Positions 18,132 to 26,178 of a stretch of DNA of 43,875 nucleotides are shown in pieces; position 1 is the first letter of the stretch, and every line of letters starts with the position of its first letter. The notes under the pieces were generated by a model, which made no database searches, was not told the origin of the DNA, and worked only from the letters and a program-made list of their open reading frames with translations. Both the position numbers and the translations under genes were made by a program. The DNA is taken from positions 1-43,875 of the forward strand of contig NZ_JALCCV010000017.1 of NCBI RefSeq assembly GCF_022640935.1, in the 5' to 3' direction. The DNA comes from Bifidobacterium sp. (lineage in GTDB: Bacteria; Actinomycetota; Actinomycetes; Actinomycetales; Bifidobacteriaceae).

Positions 18132-19319
18132 TTGAAGAAGAGTCTGTTCGCGTTGGCTTGTGGCGCCTTCGTGTTGGGCGCGGCCGAATTCGTGATGATG
18201 GGCATCCTGCCACACGCCGCCGCCACGATGATGGTCAGCATCCCCACTGCGGGCAACTTCATCTCGGCATATGCGATCGGGGTGTGCGTGGGCACGCTGA
18301 TGCTGGTCTTCGGACGCAGGATCGCGCCGAAGAAACTTGTGCTGATTTTCATGGTGCTGGCCTTCGCCGGAAACTTGCTCAGCGCTTTCGCGCTCAACGC
18401 ACCGATGCTCATCATCGCACGGTTCATTGCGGGCCTTCCGCACGGCGCCTTCTTCGGCACCGCAGTGCTCATCTCCAAAACGCTTGCGAAGCGCGGCAAA
18501 GAGGCGCAGGCCGTCTCAATGACAGTGACCGGACAGACGGTCGCGAACATGCTTGGCGTGCCAGCCGGAACACTGGTGGCGGAGCATCTCACGTGGCGGC
18601 TGAGCTTCGGCGCGCTGTCGCTGATCGCCGCCGTGGCTTTCGTACTGGTGATCGTATGGGTGCCACGCATCAACCCAGTCAAGGACATCGGCCTACTCGG
18701 GCAGTTCCATTTCCTGGGCAGGCCAGGCCCGTGGCTCATTCTCGGCGCGACTTTCGCCGGGAACGCAGGCATATTCTGCTGGTGGAGTTATGTGTCGCCG
18801 TGGTTGACCTCAGTGGGCGGTTATGCGACCACAAGCGTGCCGTGGCTGATGATGCTCGCCGGATTCGCCATGGTTGTCGGCGGCATCGCAGGCGGCGCAA
18901 TATCCGACCTGTGGCGGCACGCTGCCACCGCATCACTCGGCCAGGCGGCTACCTCCATCGGGCTGCTGCTCGTGTTTATCATTCCCGGCTCGCATGCGGA
19001 CGCGGCGATTCTGACCTTCGTCATCGCCTTCGGGCTCTTCTTCGTTTCTTCGCCGCAGCAGCTGCTGATGACGGAATCCGGCAAGGGCGGCGCCGAACTC
19101 TTGGGAGGCGCAGCAATCCAAGTAGCGTTCAATATGGGGAACGCCGTCGGCTCGATGCTTGGAGCTGGCATGCTGAACTTGTCCGGCATGAATTACCACT
19201 ACCCTGCGCTGGGCGGTCTGTTGCCGTCGCTACTCGCAGTGACGTTGCTCGTGGTCTACTCGCGCAAATATGAAACGGATACCGACGCCTTCGAGCGGCT
19301 GCGGGAGATCGAAGTATAG
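18132..19319 (+). CDS. MFS transporter, DHA1/AraJ-like efflux family
   Basis: A 395-residue membrane protein with about 12 hydrophobic segments. The pattern ALACGAFVLGAAEFVMMGIL in helix 1, a basic loop after helix 2 (GRRIAPKK), ARFIAGLPHGAFFGTA in helix 4 and GVPAGTLVAEHLTWRLSF in helix 5 are those of the AraJ/YdhP drug or sugar efflux (DHA1) branch. Substrate unknown. The start is TTG 18132: GGGGAG at 18121-18126 gives good spacing and the first helix follows at once; an upstream in-frame extension is not supported. Single gene, convergent with the VOC gene. Confidence 0.88.
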   Translation: MKKSLFALACGAFVLGAAEFVMMGILPHAAATMMVSIPTAGNFISAYAIGVCVGTLMLVFGRRIAPKKLVLIFMVLAFAGNLLSAFALNAPMLIIARFIAGLPHGAFFGTAVLISKTLAKRGKEAQAVSMTVTGQTVANMLGVPAGTLVAEHLTWRLSFGALSLIAAVAFVLVIVWVPRINPVKDIGLLGQFHFLGRPGPWLILGATFAGNAGIFCWWSYVSPWLTSVGGYATTSVPWLMMLAGFAMVVGGIAGGAISDLWRHAATASLGQAATSIGLLLVFIIPGSHADAAILTFVIAFGLFFVSSPQQLLMTESGKGGAELLGGAAIQVAFNMGNAVGSMLGAGMLNLSGMNYHYPALGGLLPSLLAVTLLVVYSRKYETDTDAFERLREIEV

Positions 19320-19405
19320 GGAGGTACGGGTGGCGGGTCTGCCGTTTGCCGATTCGGTTATGCCGACACCAGTCGGCTCGACTAATTGGCTGCCCGGATA
19401 CCGCT

Positions 19406-19807
19406 CTACTTGATGATCTGGCAGAATTCGATGGTTTCACCGTTGGGACCGTAGACATTGAAGTAGCGGATTCCCTTTTGCCAGAACGAAGGGATCGACT
19501 GAATCTCAGTGTCCTTGAAATTCAGGCCCAGCTCCTTCGCATTCTTGAACGCGGCCTCGATGTCCGGGGTATCGAACGCCCAGTGGTTGATGGCACCGGT
19601 GGTCATCGGGGCCGGATCGCCCTCCCACGTTTCGATGGTCAGAAGGCCATAGCGCAAAAACGCGCAACGGTTCGTGCCGTTGTGGAACAGTCCGGCCAAC
19701 GCGAACCCGAGCGTTTCGGTGTAGAACCTGATCGTCTCGTCAAGATCCCTGGCAGGCATGCCGGAATGCTGGAAGTCAGTGGTAAAACGAGTCATTGGCA
19801 GGGCCAT
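19406..19807 (-). CDS. VOC-superfamily (glyoxalase/dioxygenase fold) protein
   Basis: A 133-residue protein with the two beta-alpha-beta-beta-beta modules of the VOC fold: HSGMPARDLDETIRFYTETL opens the first, HWAFDTPDIEAAFKNAKEL the second, ending YGPNGETIEFCQI. Candidate metal ligands are His14, His80 and the Glu of ETIEF. These fit lactoylglutathione-lyase-like or antibiotic-binding members, but the reaction cannot be read from sequence. ATG 19807 has AAGGAG with a 7-nt gap. A palindrome overlaps that ribosome site. Stand-alone gene. Confidence 0.85.
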   Translation of the reverse strand: MALPMTRFTTDFQHSGMPARDLDETIRFYTETLGFALAGLFHNGTNRCAFLRYGLLTIETWEGDPAPMTTGAINHWAFDTPDIEAAFKNAKELGLNFKDTEIQSIPSFWQKGIRYFNVYGPNGETIEFCQIIK

Positions 19808-19818
19808 GATGGCACTCC

Positions 19819-19853
19819 TTCGTATCAGTGGATTGGATATGGACTGATACGAA
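19819..19853. promoter_or_regulatory. 11-bp palindrome overlapping the VOC gene ribosome site
   Basis: TTCGTATCAGT (19819-19829) and ACTGATACGAA (19843-19853) form a perfect inverted repeat with a 13-base gap. Its near arm overlaps the AAGGAG of the VOC gene, so it could be a repressor operator or, as RNA, a hairpin that hides the ribosome site. Confidence 0.6.
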
Positions 19854-19861
19854 CAGGATAG

Positions 19862-20640
19862 ACGTTTAGCCTCACATCAAAAACCCACAACACTTCGCAA
19901 AACACCAAATCGCAATATTGAACCGCCACACGTCGCAGGTCTGTGATGGCACGGCGCGCATGCCGCCTCGAACTGCTGAGCATAGGTCGTCTACCGCTTG
20001 CAGTTCAGGCGAGGAGACGGTTGCTGACGTTTCAATCCGGCTTCGTCAGCATGCACCAAACACTCGCTCGCTCGTCTCATCGTTTATTAAGCACATTTCC
20101 GTGTGAAAGCGCACAGACTGGGATTCTCCGGAAGCTGTCTGCGTTCAGAAACAGCAGAATTTCAACGATCTCATAATGAGGGCGATGACCTTATACTTTC
20201 GCATCTGCTGAATAGACGAAAAAAGTGCTGAATAAACGCTAATTCGGGGTCGGTCGCGGTTCAGCCACCGTCATTCAACGTCTATTCAGCACTTTTTTTC
20301 GCCTATTCAGCACTTCGCAAAGTAGCCGCCGAATCGAGCACAGAGCGTTTCAGCAGAATACCGCCGTTTTCCAAAACACAACAGAGAGAATCGAGCGCAC
20401 GAACCCGCCTCGTCCACTCAGATCTGCTTAATAAATTTCACACGGCAACCACACATGCCGCAATGGGAGGAAATCTTTATGCCACATCCAGCACGATGGC
20501 AGGGCAAACACTGCTGCGCTGAATTTGATTTCGCGATTGTCGAAATATGGCTTTTTGACATGGCTGGAGGCCCTTAGCGCGTACAGCAGTACGAGTCCAG
20601 CCATAGACTGGTTATCAGAATCGATCTGTTGGAAGGAACG
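19862..20640. repeat. Repeat-rich noncoding interval with a large palindrome
   Basis: About 780 bases without a supported gene. The core is a 106-base palindrome (20208-20313): CTGAATAGACG-A6-GTGCTGAATAAACG on the left and, inverted on the right, CGTCTATTCAGCAC-T7-CGCCTATTCAGCAC. Thus the word TGCTGAATARACG occurs four times, twice per arm. Looser copies lie at 20081-20094 (CGTTTATTAAGCAC) and 20424-20436 (CTGCTTAATAAAT). CCGTGTGAAA (20099-20108) and TTTCACACGG (20436-20445) form an outer inverted pair about 330 bases apart. The strand of any transcript is unknown. Confidence 0.75.
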
Positions 20641-20643
20641 ATG

Positions 20644-23043
20644 ATGGGCAACGGCGCACAGCTGAACGATGAGACGCATCGCGGCAATGAAGCACACAAC
20701 GGCAAAAACGATGAGGCGGACATTCTCGCGGGCATCGTCGCCCACGCTATAGGCAGTGACGACATCGGGGAAGCCTTCAAAAACGATGCCAACAATAATA
20801 ATGCTGACAGCGTCGACGAGAGCACCGTCGAGCAAGCTCATTTCGATGTCGACAAATTTCTCTCCGGTCTTGACGCCATCTTCGACGCGCATGATGCAGG
20901 TATCAAGGCCGAACCATATCTGCAGCAGGCGCTGGTTGACGCCGAGAATGCGGGAGATGACGCCGGGTTGCTCACGGTGCTCAACGAAACGATGGGATTC
21001 TACCGTTCGCAGGGCCGGCACGACGACAATCAGTGGATCGTCCAGCGCGCGCTCGAGCTCGGTTTGCGTATGGGATTGCAGGGCAGCGAGGCTTGGACCA
21101 CGACGCTGATCAACGCGGCGACCGGGATGCGCGCCGCCAAACGATACGAACAGGCCGAGGAACTGTATCGTCAGGCGCTCGACAACGCCATGCGCACGCT
21201 GCCGCCGACCGACCGGCGCATGGCTGCCCTGCACAACAATCTTTCCATGCTCTACAGTGAAACCGGCCGACTGGCGCAGGCTCGGCATGAGCTGGAAACC
21301 GCGCTGCATATCCTTGAGTCTGCGAGTGTTGACGCAACGGCGGATATCGACGTAGCGTCGACGAATACGAATCTTGCGCTGGTGCTATTGCAAGAGACCG
21401 AGGCGGAATCGCAGGCAAGAGCACAGACCGGCGTGCAGGCAGACAACGCTGCGGGTGCCGCTGCCCAGATGACCACCGCGAAGAACCCTGCTGCAGCGGC
21501 AGGAACAAGAACCACAACGACCGCCGGCATACAGCCCAATCGTTCAGCTGACGCCACTCGCGCCACTAATGCAACCGAGGCTACCGGTCACTCCCCCGCT
21601 TCTCTGCAACGCGGGAAACTACTCGCGAGCGCTTTGGACCACGCCTCGCAGGCGCTGCGCATCTACCGAACGGGACATCTCGAACACAGCGCGCATTATG
21701 CATCGGCCCTAGCCGGTTATGCACAGGTTTGCTTTGCGCTGGGCCGTTGCACCGAGGCCGCCGATGTCTATCAACGCGCACTCGCCGTGATCGCGGAATG
21801 TTACGGCACCGATACGGATTACTACCGCATCACGGAAGCGAATCTGAGGAGCGTGCAGGAGGCGGCAGAGCAAACGCAAGATCAGGGGCCGCACCAGGCA
21901 GATATCAGTGATTCGGACAACAGCTTCGCCCCGCCGATGCCCGCCAACGCGCCGGTGCCCAACATCACTGCCATTCCAGACAGCAGGCACCAGCCTGACC
22001 GGCAATCCAACAAGGCACAGCAGCGCGAACGCATCTCTGGGCTGCGCCTGGCCCGCGCATACTGGAATGAATATGGCAAACCGCTCATTGCCGAACGATA
22101 CCCAGAGTATTGCGGGCGCGTTGCGGCCGGCTTGGTCGGGCATGGCTCGGAATGCTACGGTTTTGATGACGAATTTTCGCAGGACCACGATTTCGGCCCC
22201 GGCTTCTGCCTATGGCTCGCCGATGACGATTATGCGCGCATCGGCGGGCGCCTGCAGGCCGATTACGACGCGCTGCCGACAGAATTCATGGGCTATGGGC
22301 CTCGCGAGTCCACTGCGCGGGCGGGCGGGGCAAGCCGCCGGGTCGGCGTGTTCGCCATCGGCGACTTCTTCGAGCGTCTGACCGGATACCGCCAGGCGCC
22401 TGCCGCCAGCAAGCCGCACGAATGGCTGCTGCTGGACGAGTCCACGCTGGCGTCGGCGACCAACGGCGAGGTGTTCGCCGACCCGCTCGGCATGTTCCTC
22501 AAGTCCCGTCAAGGCTTCAAGCTGATGCCCGAAGATGTGCGACTGGCCTTAATTTCCCGCCGTCTGGGCATGATCGCGCAAGCCGGGCAATACAACCTTC
22601 CCCGCATGCTGGCCCGCGGCGACGGCGCGGCAGCTTGGCTGTCAATTGGCGAATTCGTCGATGCGTGCTGCTCGCTGGTGTATCTCATCAACCAGCCGGT
22701 CACCGTGGGCTATCTGCCGTATTACAAATGGCGGTTCGCGGCGATGCGCAGGCTCAGCGGCCGCATGGCGACACGACTCGCCGACGTGTGCAAACAGCTC
22801 GAAGACATGCTGCGGCTTTCGTCGTCGGCATGTTTCGGCGGCGCAGGATTCGGCGAAGGCGGCAAAGGCTCTGCCCAGGCGCAAAGTGAAATTCGCAATA
22901 TCGTGGATCATATCTGCGTTGAAATCGTGCACGAGCTCAACGCCGCAGGGCTAAGCGATTCGCCGGAATCGTTCCTCGAGTGGCAACGCCCCTACGTCGA
23001 GGAGCATATCGAGTCGGATGCGGCCGTGCTGCACAGTCTGTGA
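20644..23043 (+). CDS. TPR protein with a C-terminal DUF4037 nucleotidyltransferase-like domain
   Basis: A 799-residue protein. The first 60 residues are acidic and Asn/Asp-rich; residues about 60-410 carry TPR-type helices (AEELYRQALDNAMRTLPPT, LHNNLSMLYSETGRLAQAR, AAVYQRALAVI-like AADVYQRALAVIAECYG), interrupted by an Ala/Thr-rich insert at about 245-310. From about residue 470 comes a DUF4037 domain with GHGSECYGFDDEFSQDHDFG, which has the G-S...D-x-D layout of nucleotidyltransferase-fold enzymes, followed by a helical region. No function is known. Start ATG 20644 (AAGGA 6 nt before) is preferred over the adjacent ATG 20641. It is followed 74 bases later by the DUF4125 gene with an almost identical start region. 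Confidence 0.8.
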   Translation: MGNGAQLNDETHRGNEAHNGKNDEADILAGIVAHAIGSDDIGEAFKNDANNNNADSVDESTVEQAHFDVDKFLSGLDAIFDAHDAGIKAEPYLQQALVDAENAGDDAGLLTVLNETMGFYRSQGRHDDNQWIVQRALELGLRMGLQGSEAWTTTLINAATGMRAAKRYEQAEELYRQALDNAMRTLPPTDRRMAALHNNLSMLYSETGRLAQARHELETALHILESASVDATADIDVASTNTNLALVLLQETEAESQARAQTGVQADNAAGAAAQMTTAKNPAAAAGTRTTTTAGIQPNRSADATRATNATEATGHSPASLQRGKLLASALDHASQALRIYRTGHLEHSAHYASALAGYAQVCFALGRCTEAADVYQRALAVIAECYGTDTDYYRITEANLRSVQEAAEQTQDQGPHQADISDSDNSFAPPMPANAPVPNITAIPDSRHQPDRQSNKAQQRERISGLRLARAYWNEYGKPLIAERYPEYCGRVAAGLVGHGSECYGFDDEFSQDHDFGPGFCLWLADDDYARIGGRLQADYDALPTEFMGYGPRESTARAGGASRRVGVFAIGDFFERLTGYRQAPAASKPHEWLLLDESTLASATNGEVFADPLGMFLKSRQGFKLMPEDVRLALISRRLGMIAQAGQYNLPRMLARGDGAAAWLSIGEFVDACCSLVYLINQPVTVGYLPYYKWRFAAMRRLSGRMATRLADVCKQLEDMLRLSSSACFGGAGFGEGGKGSAQAQSEIRNIVDHICVEIVHELNAAGLSDSPESFLEWQRPYVEEHIESDAAVLHSL

Positions 23044-23117
23044 TGGCGGATCATAATACACGGGCATATCGAATCCATGCGTCAAATGCCAATACCCTAT
23101 ACAGATAAGGAACGATG

Positions 23118-23729
23118 ATGGAAAGCAACGAACTTGCAGAGACCGTTGTGCGGCATGAGTGGCAGCAGTTCCAGCAGACCGACAACGAGGGCGGGCGAGC
23201 CGCATGCCAAGGTAACTGGCCAATGTTTCACCAGATGCGGCTGAGTCAGTTCCTCACTTGGCCTGCGTCGCTGCTGAGCAGCTACGCGAAGGATCTGGAC
23301 GAGGCCGACCGCATCGGGCGCAATCTGGTCACCGAAAAATATGGCCGGATGATGGCTTCGACTGCGCCAGATGAATACCGCAGGAACATAGAACCATATA
23401 TTCCCGAGCTGTCGGACGGTCGCATCGAGACACAGGAGCACGTCATCGCCACGCAGGTGGATTGGGCCTCGGATTTCCGTACGCGCTATCCCAAGCTCGG
23501 CGGCGGTATGCGCGTGCTGCGCACCGCCGAGGACGCGCCGGATTCGACTTCGTTCGAAACCTATCTGCGCGGCGAGCTCGGCACATATTCGCACACCACT
23601 TTCGAGTTCTACTGCGGTTTTACCGAGGAGCTGAAATCGCAGGGCCGCAACCTGACCGAGGAGACCGTGCTCAATACCGTGCTGCTCGGCGGCTTCGCGA
23701 GCCTTGATGAGGCCGAAGCGCTACAGTAG
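23118..23729 (+). CDS. DUF4125 family protein
   Basis: A 203-residue soluble protein with the DUF4125 signature near its start: EWQQFQQTDNEGGRAACQ followed by MFHQMRLSQFLTW. The invariant-looking N-E-G-G, C-Q and M-R-x-S-Q residues suggest an active or binding site, but no reaction is established. TYLRGELGTYSHTTFEFY in the last third is also well formed. The start region AAGGAACGATGATGG repeats that of the preceding TPR/DUF4037 gene; ATG 23115 is the alternative. The end overlaps the following hydrolase by 23 bases, so the three genes are probably one operon. Confidence 0.82.
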   Translation: MESNELAETVVRHEWQQFQQTDNEGGRAACQGNWPMFHQMRLSQFLTWPASLLSSYAKDLDEADRIGRNLVTEKYGRMMASTAPDEYRRNIEPYIPELSDGRIETQEHVIATQVDWASDFRTRYPKLGGGMRVLRTAEDAPDSTSFETYLRGELGTYSHTTFEFYCGFTEELKSQGRNLTEETVLNTVLLGGFASLDEAEALQ

Positions 23730-25551
23730 GCGCGTGCATGTTGTAAAAAGCGCTGTGAAGCGAATATCCTCGATCGCGGCCGCATCAGTCGTGCTGCTGG
23801 TGCTGTGCGCGCTGCTCGGCGCTGCGATGACGCCGAATTGGCGCGTCGATCCCCTCGCCGATGCAGCCGACGCATCTGATTCATCTGGCGCAGCCGACTC
23901 AGCCAAAAACGACGGCAGCGACGGCCGCATCACCGTCAAATCGTCTGACACCGCGATCGCAGCGCGCGGGCTGCACACGAGTCAAGAGGGCAGGTACAAG
24001 GTCAAGGAAACCCATCTGCGCATTCGTCTCACTGCGTCGGTCAACATCCATGCGCTGCTGCGCGAGCCCGTAGGCGCCGCCGGCAAACGCCCGGGTTGCC
24101 TGTTCCTCCACGGTGCGGGGACCGGGAAGGCTTCCGCGGTCTACGGCGATCTTTCCTGGGCTATGGCTTCTGCCGGCATCGTCACGCTCGTGCCCGATAA
24201 GCGAATAGACAACTACACGACATTCCAGCGCGACTATCCCGGCATGGCGCGCGATTACGCCACATCGCTCGCGGTGCTCAAGAGCCGCGGCAACGTCGAC
24301 GCCTCGCGCGTCGGCCTCTATGCAGAATCGGAAGGCACATGGATCGCCAGCATCATGGCGCGCGACCATCCCGATCTCGCGTTCATGATCCTGACCTCCC
24401 CGCCTGTCGTCCCGGGACGCAGGCAGATGGCGATGGCGGCGAGCAATTACATGACCACTATCGGTGCCCCGAGGCCGATGGTGCAGGATGTCAGCAAGTT
24501 CATCGGCATGGATTTCTCAATGCTCGGGCTGCACTACGCGGACTTCCCGGCCGAGCGATATCTCAATGCGCTTACTATGCCGCTGCTGGTGAACTACGGC
24601 ACCGAGGACCTCTCGATGCCCATCGAACAAGGCGCGGCGATGCTGCGCGCGGCGGCGCACTCGGTCGGCAACGACAATGTCACCGTGCGCTATTACTCGG
24701 CGAACCATCAGATGCGCGTCGGCGCACGCACCTCGAAACCCGGGCTGCCGCTTGACAGACATTACACGCATAATCTCGAAGATTGGATCAATGCAGTGGC
24801 CAGCGAACCAGTTTCCGGCGCGGGGACCTCTGACACGGCAGTTTCCGGCGGCAACGTTTCCGGCACATCAGTTTCCGGCACGTCGCCAATCGGCTGGAGC
24901 ACCCCGATGATCGCCGGTACGCAGCCTCACCAACGCCTTGCCGTGCCGCAAACCACCACTCCCGGGCTGGTTCGCTCCCTGCAAGCATTGCTCGTGCTGC
25001 TGGCGATGGCGCCGCTGTGCCTGCTCGTAGGCATTATCGGTTCGCTCGTGCTTACCTTGGCCGGTCTGCGCCGCAGAAAACAGGGTCGCGGTGGATCTTT
25101 CGGCACTGGCATAGCCGGCCTGCTCGCGGCGAATGCCATCGCCGTCGTAGCGAGCACGGCTGGGCTGTTGGCGTATCTTTCCAAACTCGTTTCAGACACG
25201 CTTGTGCTGCGCGACGACGCTGCGACATTGTCCACAGGGTGGATGGCATTGCGGGCGCTCGCCGTGCTCAGCGTTGTCGTCTTCGCATGGCTATTGGTTC
25301 GTCTGGGTGAGAACCGATTGATATTACCGGCTTCGCACACGCCTGAGCATCTGCATACGGGCACGCAGAATTCGCAGGATTCGCCATCCGTCGCCATGCC
25401 GTCGGGCACAACACCAGTCGCCACGCCGACAGTCGTCAAGGCAGCAGTCGCCGCCTCTGGCTTCGGCCATCGCCTGGTCTTCGCCTCCCTGACGATCAGC
25501 GCAACTTTTTCCTTGGCTTCGCTGGCCTTCTGGGGATTGTTCGCGATGTGA
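23707..25551 (+). CDS. Membrane-anchored alpha/beta hydrolase
   Basis: A 614-residue protein: N-terminal membrane anchor (about 20-42), a Ser/Asp-rich linker, an alpha/beta hydrolase domain (about 95-360), a Ser/Gly/Thr linker with repeated VSG(T/G) units, and four further membrane helices to the C-terminus. The nucleophile elbow is YAESEGTW (Ser208), the oxyanion region GCLFLHGAGTGK, the acid NYGTEDLSM and the His SANHQMR, so the triad is complete. The elbow has Ala rather than Gly at its first small position. Substrate unknown; the plan (external hydrolase plus membrane bundle) suggests a lipid or envelope substrate. ATG 23707 lies inside the end of the DUF4125 gene. Confidence 0.8.
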   Translation: MRPKRYSRRVHVVKSAVKRISSIAAASVVLLVLCALLGAAMTPNWRVDPLADAADASDSSGAADSAKNDGSDGRITVKSSDTAIAARGLHTSQEGRYKVKETHLRIRLTASVNIHALLREPVGAAGKRPGCLFLHGAGTGKASAVYGDLSWAMASAGIVTLVPDKRIDNYTTFQRDYPGMARDYATSLAVLKSRGNVDASRVGLYAESEGTWIASIMARDHPDLAFMILTSPPVVPGRRQMAMAASNYMTTIGAPRPMVQDVSKFIGMDFSMLGLHYADFPAERYLNALTMPLLVNYGTEDLSMPIEQGAAMLRAAAHSVGNDNVTVRYYSANHQMRVGARTSKPGLPLDRHYTHNLEDWINAVASEPVSGAGTSDTAVSGGNVSGTSVSGTSPIGWSTPMIAGTQPHQRLAVPQTTTPGLVRSLQALLVLLAMAPLCLLVGIIGSLVLTLAGLRRRKQGRGGSFGTGIAGLLAANAIAVVASTAGLLAYLSKLVSDTLVLRDDAATLSTGWMALRALAVLSVVVFAWLLVRLGENRLILPASHTPEHLHTGTQNSQDSPSVAMPSGTTPVATPTVVKAAVAASGFGHRLVFASLTISATFSLASLAFWGLFAM

Positions 25552-25599
25552 GCATTGGCGCGGCTCCATGCAGTTCTTTCGGAATCAAACACCATACAT

Positions 25600-26162
25600 A
25601 TAATTTCCTTGCTGTCAGAACGTGCGGGGAGAGGGCGAGCAACAGCGCAGTGACCAAGGCGGCGGTGACGACGAGGGCGCAGAAGGAGAATCGCCACGAA
25701 ACCGCAACAGGGAAGGCACCGGCCGATATGTCTGCGGCTGCGCGACAGACAGACCTGACGTCGCGCGCCCCATGGCGCGTTTGGTGCCGCCGGAAGTGAC
25801 CAGCTGCGGGATCGACGCCCAGATTTGAGGCGCGCCGAATGTTGCCGCGCAGCCTGTCGGGAACCGCAGAATAGCCATGAACCAGAAGCCTTGGACGAGC
25901 CCGACGAAGCTGGCAAGACACTGAACGATGCATGCCGGCCAAAAGCATATGCCTGCGCTCAGCGCCCCGATCCGGCAACGGCCCGACGACGAGTGCGCAC
26001 AGCGCATACCCGAGCGCATATGCGCTGACCAGCCAGCCGGAGACGCGCGCGCCGACGCCGATCCGGCAGCAGCGAGGCCACAAGAAACGTGTCGGTGCCA
26101 ATAATGAACATAGTGGCGAACGCGAGCCGTCCGAATACGGGGACCGCTCGGATTCGCCACAT
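25600..26162 (-). pseudogene. Decayed N-terminal half of an MFS transporter
   Basis: Reading leftward from ATG 26162 gives MWRIRAVPVFGRLAFATMFI and TDTFLVASLLP (to about 26066), the first helix of an MFS protein. The reading then continues in a second frame (GARVSGWLVSAYALGYALCA, GPLPDRGAERRHMLLAGM, to about 25931), a third frame (IVQCLASFVGLVQGFWFMAI, RFPTGCAATFGAPQIWASI, to about 25740), then back to the second (GAFPVAVSWRFSFCALVVTA, ALVTALLLALSP). Together they make helices 1-6 of a drug-efflux-like MFS protein with at least three frameshifts and no second half. It begins 16 bases after the stop of the repeat-bearing membrane gene and runs toward the hydrolase. Confidence 0.8.
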
Positions 26163-26178
26163 GACAATGACGCTGCCA

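Noticed and set aside
20081..20445. Insertion sequence
   Set aside because: There is no transposase frame and no clear target duplication; at most a MITE-like unit, kept only as a finding.
20428..21309. Long minus-strand open frame antisense to the TPR/DUF4037 gene
   Set aside because: It mirrors the real gene in a high-GC region, shows no family features, and the + strand frame has TPR and DUF4037 motifs plus a good ribosome site.
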